NCBI RefSeq assembly: GCF_022682495.2
Contig: NC_071389.1
Coordinates: forward strand, 98,993,951-99,057,950
From: Desmodus rotundus
Lineage: Eukaryota; Chordata; Mammalia; Chiroptera; Phyllostomidae
DNA: 64,000 bases
Direction of reading: 5' to 3'
In this document: piece after piece, positions 36,101-42,819 of the stretch
Numbering within the stretch: position 1 is the first letter of the stretch
How the letters are laid out: each line of letters starts with the position of its first letter
Made by a program: the position numbers and the translations under genes
The notes under the pieces: generated by a model
Database searches by the model: none
What the model saw: the letters and a program-made list of their open reading frames with translations, nothing else
What the model was told of the DNA's origin: nothing

Positions 36101-38531
36101 GATATTTTTGTTGTTGAAAACTAGACATTTGAATACTGTATTGTGGTACTCTGGAAATCAGGTTCTCCTCATCACCAGGGTTTGCTGTTTCTGATTTTTG
36201 AAAGCTGTAATTGTTAATCTGTTTTATGACTTTGCCAAACTTTTACATATATATATTTGTGTGTATATATACACATATATACACCAAGACTATATTCCTT
36301 ATTATGTATAGTCACTGATGTCTGTTCCTGTAGCTTGTATTCAACTACTATTTGACAGAAATTTTCTTGACTTCCAGGAGCTAAAAGCTTAAAAACAAAA
36401 TACCCACCTCTCCCAGTTTTGGGGAATCGGCTTGTGCTGGGGCACTCATTCATCACTGCCAGGCCGTTTACAACCCTGCCTCAGCCTTCAATTTATGTTT
36501 TCACTGAGCCTGAAGAACAGCCAGATTTGTCCAGAAAAGCCTTTTACCTTTTTCAGAATTGAAAGCTTTGGCTCTTCTCAGGTCTCTTCTCTGTACATAT
36601 CCTGGCTAAGGCATACATGTGACTTTCTAAAATTACCCAAGATACATGGGCAATATTTAACACCCCAGTTATCCAGAGAAACTGTCTCGTACTTTTCCTC
36701 CCAGTCCTAAGCAGTCTGTGTATGTTTCAATCATAATTTTTTCTTACACATAGCTGTGGGCTTTTTTTGTTTGCCTTTCAAGGTTTTAAAGCAATACCTA
36801 CAACTTTCTGCCCTGAGTTACTTCCAAGTTAGGCAAAACAAAGAGAAACCTTTGTAAGTTCTTCAGATAGCCCCCAGACAGGTTAGAACAGACACAATAT
36901 TTTTATCTCTGTTCCTTCTAGAAATAGGTGCCAGGGTCTCACACTGGGAACACAGGCTGCTGTCTTCAAGCCCACTGCCAAGCTAAGAGGGAACTTGACA
37001 CACATGCTTGTTTCTCATGCATTTTCACTGTATTTTTCCTCTGAAATTTGTCTTTCATAAAATATTAATATTTGGGTAAATTAGAAGGATGATATAATGC
37101 TTACAGTTTGAAAAACTCACTGATGCCTTTTTGATTCTTCCACTCGATTCTAAACATCATCTTTAGATCCTGGAGTTATCTATTAAGGAAGCAGCTTCAG
37201 AGTATTTTTGCACTGAGAATTTTTGCTAGGACAAGAGCTATTTTTAGAGAAAGTTGATCCTTCCCTTTGAATTCAGATCTAACTGCAAAGTGCCCTAAAC
37301 TAGGCAAAGAAAACTTTTTAAATGTTTTTTTACTCTCTCTCTTTTTGTGTTTTTATATATTCATTGTTAATCAATAGTGTTTGTGTTATGCTTTGTATAT
37401 TCAAATTTTTTATCTTTGGCCGTATTGGCTCATATATTCTTTGACATGAGCCCTTCATTGTTTTTAAAAAATTATTTTCTGACATTGTAAGGTGTGTCCT
37501 AGGCTTACCATGCGCTCTTCCCCAGATTTGGAAATAGCTGTTCTTCATTGTGTTACAGGAAGTTAATATTTAGAAGCCACAAATCTGGGATACTGGCTTA
37601 GTTTTGCTCCTCGGCCTTTTCTGTAGATGGAGGAAATATCTGTGGAGTGGTATGGAAGGAGGGGGTATGGGGATATTTTGAGCAATACCCAGAGTTAGTA
37701 AGTTGAGGCCACAGTCCTCCATAACTTTAAACCAAGACTTGAACCCCAGCTGTAAGAAATTAGGGTTCAACTACAAACTCAGAGAGAGGGGTTCACACAA
37801 GACCACTGTCACTTCTGGCACCAACTGCAAGTTCCGAGGGTTTCCCCAAACCACTCTCAGGTTTAATAATTTACTAGCAGGTTTCATAGAAGTACATTTA
37901 TTATAGGACAAAGATAAAACCATGAACCAGGCCAAGAAATAGATGTGCAGGGCCAAGTATGGGAGGGGTCCAAACAGAGTTTCAGCTGTCCTCTCCCCAA
38001 GGAGTCATGGACAGTTGTTACCTCCTCCTGGCACCAATGCATGTTGGTATGTACAGTTATTTACCACCCAGAGAAGCTCACCTGAGCCTTGGTGTACAGG
38101 ACTGGTCTGGAGGCTTTATTACATAGGCACGCTTGATTTGTTGCCCACATGCTGAGTTTACTCTTGCCCTGGATCATATGGTTGGTCTCTCTGGTATAGT
38201 CACTTCCACCCTAAGTCATCTGTTTAGCATAATCCCAGCAGGTGTGATCAAGAACCCACCATGAATAACAACACACATGACTATCACTGAGAAAGTTCTA
38301 TGGATTTAGAAGTTCTCTAGGAGCTGGGACAAACATCAGACCTCTGTTTGGGTTCAGGCCAAACTCATATAGCTACTTGGGCAGTTAACATTTTAAAAAT
38401 ATGCAGAATAGGTAGAAAATTTATTTCTTTTTCTTCTTTTCATTCTAGAAATTACAGAAAAAATCCCCATGAAGACTTTGAACACGAAGACTGTGTATAT
38501 TTCTACATTTCCCACATCATCTGACTTCTAA
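2988..38531 (+). CDS. IARS1: Isoleucyl-tRNA synthetase, cytosolic (C-terminal 12 exons)
   Basis: IARS1 charges tRNA-Ile with isoleucine in the cytosol and is a member of the mammalian multi-tRNA-synthetase complex. Twelve exons (listed separately) are joined by GT/AG introns and keep one frame for 1,482 nt, or 493 residues plus TAA. Recognisable family segments include [49 protein letters not shown] and [18 protein letters not shown]. The class I catalytic core (HIGH and KMSKS) is not here, so the gene starts left of the window. The part seen covers the end of the anticodon-binding region and the C-terminal extension with two UNE-I repeats, thought to serve complex assembly. No frameshift or premature stop was seen, so it looks functional. 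Introns are large (up to about 8 kb) and full of retrotransposons. The identification rests on my knowledge of the mammalian protein. Confidence 0.95.
3563..3665 (+). CDS. IARS1: IARS1 coding exon b
   Basis: The acceptor is ctaattag ending at 3,562 and the donor gtttga begins at 3,666. The first base completes the Arg codon split by the previous intron. The exon encodes REELIDKK and [15 protein letters not shown], a helical piece of the anticodon-binding region, and ends in phase 0 with IPIK. Confidence 0.94.
3946..4029 (+). CDS. IARS1: IARS1 coding exon c
   Basis: An 84-nt exon in phase 0 at both ends, between tcctcctag and gtaagg. It encodes 28 residues beginning [12 protein letters not shown] and ending LEKYIIE. 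Confidence 0.94.
4400..4865 (-). repeat. Old L1 3'-end fragment, antisense
   Basis: The stretch around 4,560-4,860 (cttatagctgcataatg, attccatgatg) resembles the 3' part of ancient L1 elements read in reverse, with the usual antisense text of small A/T-rich blocks. There is no preserved reading frame and the edges are diffuse. Intron 4,030-4,399 before it shows nothing I recognise. Confidence 0.4.
5169..5375 (-). repeat. VES-type SINE, antisense
   Basis: Reverse-oriented SINE from the poly-T side to ctacaccagccacggc. The target-site duplication gctgcattagtaattttt (18 bp, identical) is seen at 5,151-5,168 and 5,376-5,393, overlapping the SINE edge by about two bases. Confidence 0.92.
5520..8190 (-). 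repeat. Old L1 3' part, antisense, split by a younger element
   Basis: Text at 5,690-5,860 and 8,020-8,190 (ctaaataatagtccattgta, gttgcaaggacatctgtgtg) is the ORF2 tail/3' UTR of an old L1 read in reverse. The two halves are separated by the 2.15-kb insertion at 5,870-8,019. Confidence 0.65.
5870..8019 (-). mobile_element. L1/HAL1-like element lacking ORF2, antisense
   Basis: On the - strand the order is: a 5' UTR opening near 8,010 (gatagcggcttaggcagaca), an ORF1 fragment at 6,450-6,205 ([28 protein letters not shown]), then directly a 3' UTR and tail at about 6,130-5,870. There is no ORF2, and the ORF1 C-terminal part is deleted. The target-site duplication agtg[t/c]ttcatttcttt lies at 5,854-5,869 and 8,020-8,035 (16 bp, one mismatch). 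About 1.3 kb of 5' UTR is present. It could be an L1 with a large internal deletion rather than a true half-L1. Confidence 0.75.
8209..8383 (+). CDS. IARS1: IARS1 coding exon d
   Basis: The exon starts after the acceptor AG at 8,207-8,208 and ends before donor gtgggt at 8,384. It encodes [30 protein letters not shown] and [11 protein letters not shown], then one base of a Gly codon (phase 1). Translation simply runs on past the donor, so only the splice site sets the 3' limit. Confidence 0.94.
8384..10408. other. IARS1 intron, mostly unassigned
   Basis: About 2 kb of intron. Positions 8,640-8,950 are A/T-rich and may hold a worn antisense L1 3' piece like that at 4,400-4,865. I recognise nothing else: no SINE, LTR or RNA gene. 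The acceptor tract tctctaatag closes it. Confidence 0.4.
10409..10521 (+). CDS. IARS1: IARS1 coding exon e
   Basis: A 113-nt exon from phase 1 to phase 0, between tctctaatag and gtattt. It encodes [20 protein letters not shown] and ends with EAHSDAQ. Human IARS1, as I know it, reads nearly the same. Confidence 0.94.
10891..11105 (+). repeat. VES-type SINE, full length
   Basis: A tRNA-related head begins gccctgactggtatggctca, the internal segment carries the B-box-like ttcaattcccagtcaggg, and the element ends taagtaattaaataaaatc. It is flanked by a perfect 15-bp target-site duplication, aaagtgtggggtaga, at 10,876-10,890 and 11,106-11,120. This is the cleanest SINE insertion in the window and supports a bat source. 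Confidence 0.92.
11121..12235. other. IARS1 intron, unassigned
   Basis: No family I can name. Positions 11,940-12,150 contain a purine-rich stretch ending near aataaatactgctgtgtat. That could be a worn retrocopy tail, but I could not match it to any gene. No open frame is convincing. Confidence 0.3.
12236..12331 (+). CDS. IARS1: IARS1 coding exon f
   Basis: A 96-nt exon in phase 0 at both ends, between cctatag and gtttgt. It encodes [17 protein letters not shown] and [14 protein letters not shown], a well conserved stretch at the end of the anticodon-binding region. Confidence 0.95.
12332..13125. other. IARS1 intron, unassigned
   Basis: About 0.8 kb with short frames on both strands, none resembling a known family. 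No repeat recognised. It may be an ancient DNA element, since it is less A/T-rich than the neighbouring introns. Confidence 0.3.
13126..13302 (+). CDS. IARS1: IARS1 coding exon g
   Basis: A 177-nt exon in phase 0 at both ends, between gtccttttag and gtgagt. It encodes [32 protein letters not shown] and ILIQEKIQ. Confidence 0.95.
13376..13622 (-). repeat. VES-type SINE, antisense
   Basis: The antisense poly-A tail (aagattttatttatttt) comes first, then gagagaaacattgatgtg. The head closes with ccacaccagtcagggc. An imperfect 14-bp duplication (tatgtac[t/c]aacctc) flanks it at 13,362-13,375 and 13,623-13,636. Confidence 0.88.
14185..14440 (+). repeat. L1 3' UTR fragment
   Basis: The text gggcatggacaatgtggggg, a purine-rich G tract and aactgaacaatgataaatta match the 3' end of bat L1 elements seen elsewhere in the window. 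It is heavily 5'-truncated with no coding part. Intron 13,637-14,184 before it has no feature I recognise. Confidence 0.65.
14615..14720 (+). CDS. IARS1: IARS1 coding exon h
   Basis: The exon lies between tgcttag and gtaaga, from phase 0 to phase 1. It encodes [15 protein letters not shown] and [16 protein letters not shown]. It begins the C-terminal extension just before the first UNE-I repeat. Confidence 0.94.
14885..17697 (+). repeat. Old L1, 5' UTR and ORF1-side half
   Basis: The stretch starts near ctaggaagatggagtagaca, the usual opening of an L1 5' UTR. It runs through degenerate 5' UTR and ORF1-like A-rich sequence with no long open frame. It is cut at about 17,697 by the class I retrovirus remnant and seems to resume after 20,840, so it is an older host of that insertion. 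Confidence 0.6.
17698..18098 (-). repeat. 3' LTR of class I endogenous retrovirus
   Basis: Read on the - strand, the LTR opens TGAAGGGGGAAATAGTTATC directly after a polypurine tract. The plus-strand sequence therefore ends ...cccccttca at 18,098. The inner edge at about 17,698 (tggtgagg) is less sure. It holds three tandem copies of a ~40-bp unit at 17,883-18,003, likely in U3. Confidence 0.65.
17883..18003 (-). repeat. Three tandem ~40-bp repeats in LTR U3
   Basis: Three successive units start gggcactatcc, ggccctatccattt and ggccctatccattt, and each ends gct[c/t]a. Units two and three are nearly identical in their first half. Direct repeats in U3 commonly act as enhancers in gammaretroviral LTRs; here that is inference. 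Confidence 0.75.
18099..18118 (-). promoter_or_regulatory. Polypurine tract of class I ERV
   Basis: On the - strand this reads as a G-rich purine run (AAAGGGGGGAGAGGGGCAT) immediately before the LTR start. This is where plus-strand DNA synthesis begins in retroviruses. Confidence 0.7.
18600..20692 (-). pseudogene. pol: Class I (gammaretrovirus-like) ERV pol remnant
   Basis: On the - strand, from right to left, three parts can be seen. First is a reverse transcriptase/connection piece with the text [15 protein letters not shown], at about 20,576-20,349. Next is RNase H (ELT..., [18 protein letters not shown]) at about 20,068-19,664. Then comes integrase, with the HHCC-side region at 19,718-19,422, the core [10 protein letters not shown] and [10 protein letters not shown] at 19,425-19,114, and a C-terminal part with [10 protein letters not shown] and [10 protein letters not shown] near 19,000-18,700. 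Stops and frame changes separate the parts. Upstream reverse transcriptase, protease and gag are missing, and the right edge meets a mariner piece at 20,693. Only about 500 bp separate integrase from the polypurine tract, so env is deleted. The element is dead. Confidence 0.85.
20693..20835 (+). mobile_element. Mariner-like transposon end fragment
   Basis: The text ttgggttggccaggaagttc after a TA resembles the terminal inverted repeat of mammalian mariner elements, followed by internal text (acaattttgttagattgtat). No opposite terminus is visible. It sits where the retroviral pol stops. Confidence 0.5.
20840..22670 (+). repeat. Old L1, ORF1 3' part into ORF2 start
   Basis: A-rich sequence with ORF1-like and endonuclease-like text but no surviving frame. 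It shares wording with the old L1 at 52,700-56,030, for example the stretch near 21,750-21,800 and that at 55,690-55,740. It looks like the continuation of the copy that starts at 14,885. Confidence 0.6.
22761..22886 (+). CDS. IARS1: IARS1 coding exon i (UNE-I repeat 1, first half)
   Basis: The acceptor is ggctttttag and the donor gtatgt; phase 1 at both ends, 126 nt. It encodes [20 protein letters not shown] and [15 protein letters not shown]. The pattern (L-L-L-E-N-P, G-x-N, F-G-x-[KR]) returns in the exon at 32,845, which marks the internal duplication. Confidence 0.95.
23216..23650 (+). repeat. MaLR-type LTR (MLT1/MST-like)
   Basis: The order of words fits the LTRs of the MaLR group: gtctttataagaaga, then a central segment with aagccaagaaacac, then an end reading cagcagctataaagaaacta. 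The family call is from memory and is tentative. Flanking intron 22,887-23,215 has nothing recognised. Confidence 0.5.
23690..23930 (+). repeat. Old L1 ORF2 3' fragment
   Basis: Text such as ttgccatcacattggcaaaa and cactgctggattgtaaatgg is the worn counterpart of the L1 ORF2 tail seen at 24,840-25,000. It is short and frame-broken. Positions 23,931-24,569 that follow show nothing I can name. Confidence 0.55.
24570..25612 (+). mobile_element. Young L1, 5'-truncated (ORF2 C-terminus and 3' UTR)
   Basis: Begins within ORF2 (gacctcatcaaattaaaaag). It keeps an open stretch at 24,948-25,355 encoding the ORF2p C-terminal cysteine-rich segment ([20 protein letters not shown]) through the [16 protein letters not shown] end. 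A G-rich 3' UTR and a tail with acaataaaata follow. It is close in sequence to the L1 end at 1-715. Frames 5' of 24,948 carry stops, so it is not active. Confidence 0.9.
25615..26640 (-). repeat. Possible ERVL/MaLR internal sequence
   Basis: About 1 kb without open frame. The wording (gacaagctgcttcttggtga, cttcagggccacccagagtc, gtggggcacattatgcagaa) resembles internal regions of the ERVL/MaLR group read in reverse. I cannot confirm the family. It lies next to the L1 end at 25,612. Confidence 0.35.
26909..27140 (+). mobile_element. DNA transposon remnant (Tigger/MER-like)
   Basis: Starts cagttgacccttgaaaaa, a terminal sequence familiar from mammalian Tigger-type elements. It passes through gactcaaccaaccatgaatg and ends near aaaggctgactattaattg. 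The ends match only weakly as inverted repeats. The family name is tentative. Confidence 0.45.
27453..27596 (+). CDS. IARS1: IARS1 coding exon j (UNE-I repeat 1, second half)
   Basis: A 144-nt exon, phase 1 at both ends, between gttatttttag and gtacgt. It encodes [20 protein letters not shown] and [13 protein letters not shown]. The GKTLCV core recalls KTVYIS in the last exon, as expected if repeat 2 copies repeat 1. Confidence 0.94.
27895..27962 (-). repeat. SINE 3' half, split by L1 insertion
   Basis: The tail side of an antisense VES-type SINE (attgatttcttagaaggtgg, gagacatcagtttgttg). The rest of the same SINE is at 32,374-32,491, on the other side of the L1. Confidence 0.7.
27963..32373 (-). 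mobile_element. L1 with ORF1-ORF2 internal deletion, inserted in a SINE
   Basis: On the - strand the order is: 5' UTR (about 32,373-29,330, with an odd purine-rich block inside), an N-terminal ORF1 region (29,330-28,830), then abruptly the ORF2 C-terminal region (28,800-28,300) and a 3' UTR with tail at about 27,965. A single short frame at 28,847-28,602 runs from ORF1-like [16 protein letters not shown] straight into ORF2-like [17 protein letters not shown], which marks the deletion point. The flanking duplication tgttgttt[c/g]actttt (15 bp, one mismatch) at 27,948-27,962 and 32,374-32,388 supports one insertion event. Endonuclease and reverse transcriptase are missing, so it is not autonomous. 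Confidence 0.7.
29690..30665. other. Purine-rich block inside the L1 5' region, unassigned
   Basis: About 1 kb in which the + strand is strongly A/G-biased (many aagaaa, ggaaga and gaaaag words). It differs sharply from the GC-richer 5' UTR on either side. No frame, tRNA-like or transposon end was recognised. It could be an expanded part of the L1 5' UTR or a separate old insertion. Confidence 0.35.
32374..32491 (-). repeat. SINE 5' half, split by L1 insertion
   Basis: Holds the body and head of the antisense SINE (attgttggttgcctcttgta, ending ctcctggccagggc). It completes the piece at 27,895-27,962. It is fairly diverged. Confidence 0.7.
32845..32997 (+). CDS. IARS1: IARS1 coding exon k (UNE-I repeat 2, first half)
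   Basis: A 153-nt exon, phase 1 at both ends, between ttcttctgcag and gtgagg. It encodes [20 protein letters not shown] and [20 protein letters not shown]. It parallels the exon at 22,761 in LLLENP, G-x-N, FG and a final ET before the junction. Confidence 0.95.
33235..33350 (+). mobile_element. Mariner-type MITE, 116 bp
   Basis: The left end caggttggggcaaaagtagg and the right end (reverse complement cacagggcaaagtaggttta) are imperfect inverted repeats of about 24-30 bp. It sits after a TA and has no coding capacity. A non-autonomous mariner-like element of a kind known from bats. Confidence 0.75.
33840..36800 (-). repeat. Old L1/HAL1-like sequence, antisense, with SINE inside
   Basis: T-rich plus-strand text (gaaaactagacatttgaata, ctctggaaatcaggttctcc, ctggcttccatggtttctga) recalls ancient L1 or HAL1 internal sequence read in reverse. 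There is no open frame. It is split by the SINE at 35,101. Simple repeats lie at 35,030-35,050 (aaatat units) and 36,245-36,285 (TA/CA). Positions 33,351-33,839 before it show nothing I recognise. Confidence 0.45.
35101..35320 (+). repeat. VES-type SINE
   Basis: Head ccggctggtgtggctcagtg, B-box-like ggtcaccagttcgatttcca, and a tail with aaaatgaataagtatttttt. The flanks gaaaacagaaagc and gaaaacaaagcag are a plausible worn target duplication. Confidence 0.9.
37690..38370 (-). repeat. Possible solo LTR, antisense
   Basis: About 0.7 kb of non-coding, moderately GC sequence with LTR-like wording (atcatatggttggtctctct, gtgtgatcaagaacccacc). No paired ends or internal genes. I suspect a class I or III solo LTR but cannot name the family. 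Confidence 0.35.
38449..38531 (+). CDS. IARS1: IARS1 terminal coding exon (UNE-I repeat 2, second half, stop)
   Basis: The acceptor is tttcattctag. It encodes [20 protein letters not shown] and ends SSDF with TAA at 38,529-38,531. Residue pattern and end match the mammalian protein, whose last residues are similar. This closes the gene on the + strand. Confidence 0.94.
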
Positions 38532-39360
38532 CATTTTGTTATCAATGAGGTTCAGTTACCCTTTCCCTGGCATGTATCTGTCCCTACATATATACAAACA
38601 CATATATACATGTAAATAGACATATATAGAAGATACTTCTTTCAGGTACATGGGTATAATATGCTGCTTTTGGCATAAGTTAGAAGTGGGATTGATTCAT
38701 CAGGTAGCTTGAGACCTATACAGTCGTGTTGGGAGAAGGTTACAAAGTTACCTCAGCACTGTAGTTTATTTCTATTCTTGAATTCTTAATTATAGAAGGT
38801 AGAAGTGATGAAAATGGCATAATATATGTCATTCTTTTATGTGGTCTTTTAAAGCTTATTGAAAGAATGAATAACTATCTTCACTTTCCTGGAGAATTTC
38901 ATGGAATATTTTGTTCCACTAAAGCATAAAAAAATAAGCTTTCTCTCAGATGATAAATGGGTTAAAAGTAATTTATTCTTCCATAGTTTAATGAAAATTG
39001 AAACTTATTGTCTTCAAAGAACACAAAAACTTAATAGTGACTTGATATTAACACAGTGGACTTAACATTTAATTTTACTTCTGCCCAAAATCCTGTGTGT
39101 GACAGAAGTATCAACCAAGACAAAATTAGATCGGCAAGATTTATTGGGGGAAACATACATGAAAAATAAAGGGGAAGGGGAGCAAGCATAGGTAGAGGGA
39201 ACCTTCAGACTACAATTTAGGTCTGCACCTGTGAAAAGTTAAGAGGGAAAAAGGAAAATTGATTACAAAAAGCCAAGACTGCTGTGCAACTCTCAAAATA
39301 TCTTGATCAGGCCAAACAAAGTCCCCAGGCAAGGATCCAAAAATAAAATAAAGAGTTTAG
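38532..39360 (+). other. IARS1: IARS1 3' UTR and flank
   Basis: A/T-rich sequence after the stop with no repeat recognised until about 39,360. A canonical AATAAA with clear downstream context is not obvious near 38,930 (aaagcataaaaaaataagc). Hexamers AATAAA are present near 39,165 and 39,350. The true poly-A site is undecided from sequence alone. Confidence 0.5.
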
Positions 39361-40469
39361 AGTTTGGTAGAAATAACTTGTCTTTGTATCCCTGCATTAT
39401 TTATTTCGTGGCTTGGACCATGGGCATACCTTCAGCATAGATCTCTTAGTGGATCTGAAAATGTAGTAACTAGAAGCTATCGACCAGCTGTGCTCCTTAC
39501 ATCACATTTTCCTGAAGGGAGATCTGAATTCTGTGACTCTGGCTGCTACAATAACTATTCAAATGCACAAATGTGGAAGAAACAAAACAGAAAGTAAGTG
39601 TTGGCAAGGATGCAAAGAAATTGTACCTTTATGCACTGTTGGTGGAAATATAAAATGGTGGCGGTGGGAATGTAAAATGTTGCATTCACCATGGGAAATA
39701 GTATGGAGATTCCTCAAAAAATTAAAAATGGAAGTGTCATATGTTCCAGCAATCCCACTTGGGCATATTTTCCAAAGAATTGAAACCCAGATTCATTACA
39801 GTATCATTCATAACAATGAAGACGTGGAGCAAATGTGGAATATATATAAATTGAATAGTATCAGTTGTTTGTTGAAATCACAAAAAGGATGAATGCTGTA
39901 TGAAGTACCAATAGTAGTCAAACTTGTTGAAACAATACAATGGTGTTGCAAGGAGCTGCAGGTAGACAGAAATGGTGGGGGAGTGTTAAAATGGAATAGT
40001 TATTTTGTAGGAGGAGGAAGTTCTAGAAGTCATTTAGACAAAAGATAAATATAGTTAACACTACTAAACTTTATGCTTAAAAATGGTTGTTATCTTTATG
40101 TAATTTCTAGCACAATTTTTACTTCTTTTTTTTTTTTTGTCAAAGGAACAAAAGCCAACTTGAAATAGAAAAATTTGAAAAGCAACAGCAAAAACTTAGT
40201 AATTGGACTAAAATCCAAAATATCATATTGTTCTCCATGCATATTCATAACCTGCAGTTTTGCTTTTTTATGGTCTCCATTTATACAGTGAAAATGGTTA
40301 GCACAGTTTGAAAGTATTAATTGGAAAATTTTAGAAATAAACAATTCATAAGCTTTCATGAAATCTTGCCATCTGCAATACCATGGATGGACCTAGAGGA
40401 TATTGTGCTAAGTTAAATAAGATAGACACTGAAAGACAAATGCCTTATGATTTTATTTACCCTATTTTG

Positions 40470-40535
40470 CCATGTATAATGTGCACTTTTTGCTCAGATT
40501 TTTGAGGGACAAATAAGGACGTGCATTATACATGG
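40470..40535. mobile_element. Short palindromic MITE-like element
   Basis: ccatgtataatgtgcac at 40,470-40,486 is matched by its near-exact reverse complement gtgcattatacatgg at 40,521-40,535, with a 34-bp loop. It may extend a little further (accctattttg on the left). Structure suggests a tiny non-autonomous DNA transposon; superfamily not decided. Confidence 0.6.
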
Positions 40536-40934
40536 TAGTGCTAATTCCACATCTATATAAATGTTTTTAATTCTTTTATTTATGCTTATGTGTTAAAAGT
40601 ATAACTCTAGAAAGTAATGACAATATCTGTATGCAAAATACTACCCTGGAATGCAATGATCTGTTTCATTTCTAATAACAAATGAATGAATGAATGAATC
40701 AAAATAAAACAAGATTTTCTTTCCTAAAAAGTTTGGGCCCAAAACATGAGTGCACATATACACTGCAAAGTACAGTGTATATGGAATCTGAAAAAATAAA
40801 ACAGAAAGACTCAGATACAGAGGACATTTGGAGGGGGGTTGGAGGAAAGGGCAAAAAGAAGAAGGAATTAAGACGTACAAATTGGTAGTTACAGAATACT
40901 CACGGGGATTTAAAGTATAGCATAGGAAATAGAG

Positions 40935-42819
40935 ACTCTCGGCCAAGATGGAGGCCTAGGTAGACACACTGTGCCTCCTCGCACAACCAAAAGTAGGACA
41001 ACAACAATTTAAAAAACAAAAAACAACCAGAACTCACAAAAGATCAACTGTATGGAAGTCAGACAAGCAAGGAGATAAAGAAGAAACATGCATCCAGACC
41101 AGTAGGAGGGGCGGAGGCAGGCAGCTGGGCAGAGAGGACCAAACAAGGTGGTGGATTGTGAAGCGGGGTGGGCAGAGCTGCAGCTGGTGCACCCGGTGAC
41201 AGACCACACAACCCAGAGTTCCAGCATGGGGAAATAAAGCCTCAAACCACTGAGTGAAAGCACCTGTGGAGGTTAACGTGGCAGCAGGAGAAACTCCCAG
41301 CCTCACAGGAGAGAGCGTTAGAGAGACCCACAGGGACCTAGAGTGTGCACTATCCCACCCACTCAGGAATCAGCACGAGAGGGGCCCAATTTGATTGTGG
41401 GTAGCGGAGGGAGTGACTGAAAACCAGCAGAGAGCTGAGCAAGCGCCATTGTTCCCACTCAGACCCCCCTCCCCCACATTTGTCACAGTGCAGCAACCAG
41501 CGTTACCTCACCCTGGTAGACACCTAAGGCTCCGCCCCTTTACATAACAGGCACACCAAGACAAAAAAAAAATGGCCCAAATGAAAGAACAAAACAAAGC
41601 TCCAGAAAAAATACAACTAAGCAATGAAGAGATAGCCAACCTATCAGATGCGCAGTTCAAAACACTGGTAATAGGAAAGCTCACAGAATTGGTTAAATTT
41701 GGTCTCAAATTAGATGAAAAAATGAAGGCTATGCTAAGAGAAACAAAGGAAAACATACAGAGAACCAATAGTGATGGGAAGGAAACTGGAACTCAAATCA
41801 ACGGTGTGGACCGGAAGGAAAAAAGAAACATCCAGCCAGAAAAGAATGAAGAAACAAGAACGCAAAAGAATGAGGAGAGGCTTAGGACCTTCCAGGACAT
41901 CTTTAAACGTTCCAACATCCGAATTATAGGGGTACCAGAAGGAGAGGAGGAAGAACAAAAAATTGAAAACTTATTTGAACAAATAATGAAGGAGAACTTC
42001 CCTAATCCAGCAAAAGAACTAGACTTTCAGGAAGTCCAGGAAACTCAGAGTCCCAAAGAAGCTGGACCCAAGGAGGAACACACCAAGGCACATCATAATT
42101 GCATTACCCAAGATTAAATTGACAGAGAGAACCTTAGAAGCAGCAAGAGAAAAGGACACAGTTACCTACAAAGGAGTTCCCATAAGACTGCCAGCTGATT
42201 TCTCCAAAGAGACCTTTCAGGCAAGAAGGGGCTGGAAAGAAGTATTCGAAGTCATGAAAGGCAAGGACCTACATCCAAGATTACTCTATCCAGCAAAGCT
42301 ATCATTTAGAATGAAGGGCAGATAAAGTGCTTCCCAGATAAGGTCAAGTTCAGGAGTTCATCACCACTAAGCCCTTTTTATAGGAAATGTTAAAGGGACT
42401 TATCTAAGAAAAAGAAGATAAAAAATAGGAACAGTAAAAATGACAGCAAACTCACAGTTATTAACAACCACACCTAAAACCAAAACAAAAGCAAACTAAG
42501 CAAACAACTAGAACAGAAACGGAACCACAGAAATGGAGATCACATGGAGGGTTATCAACGGGGGAGAGAGGAGGGACAGGTACAGAGAATAAGTAGCATA
42601 AATGGTAGGTAGAGTTTTGACAGGGGGAAGATAAAAATAGTATAGGAAATGTAGAAGCCAAAGAATTTATATGTATGACGAATGGACATGAACTATAGGG
42701 GGGAAATGTGGGAGGGAGGGGGTGTGCAGGTTGGAGTGGAGTAAAGGGGAGGAAATGGGACAACTGTAATAGCATAATCAATAAAATATATTAAAATAAG
42801 TTTGAATATAAAAAGATAG
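40935..42819 (+). mobile_element. HAL1-like ORF1-only retrotransposon, full length
   Basis: Flanked by a perfect 21-bp target-site duplication (agtatagcataggaaataga plus g) at 40,914-40,934 and 42,820-42,840. It opens with ctcggccaagatggaggcct, an L1-type 5' UTR start. It then has a ~0.6-kb GC-rich 5' UTR, an ORF1 at 41,572-42,325 with one frame break, and a 3' UTR running to an A-rich tail. The 3' UTR follows the ORF1 end directly, and no ORF2 sequence is present. Length 1,885 bp. Such half-L1 elements must use L1 enzymes in trans. Confidence 0.88.
41572..42325 (+). pseudogene. HAL1-like ORF1 (frameshifted)
   Basis: An L1-type ORF1 RNA-binding protein. The first frame (41,572-42,117, 181 residues) starts MAQMKEQNKAPEKIQ. 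It holds a likely coiled-coil N-terminus, then the RRM-like RIIGVPEGEEEEQKIENLFE and KENFPNPAKELD. Near 42,050 the frame is lost compared with the copies at 54,760 and 47,502. The C-terminal domain continues in another frame (42,119-42,325: EAAREKDTVTYKGVPIRLPA, MKGKDLHPRLLYPAKLSFRM). A two-base deletion in actcagagtccc versus gctcagagagtccc explains the shift. The product would be truncated. Confidence 0.85.

Noticed and set aside
37703..38155. Frames of 60-70 codons near the last IARS1 exon
   Set aside because: Located in a probable LTR, no conserved domain, not in frame with IARS1.
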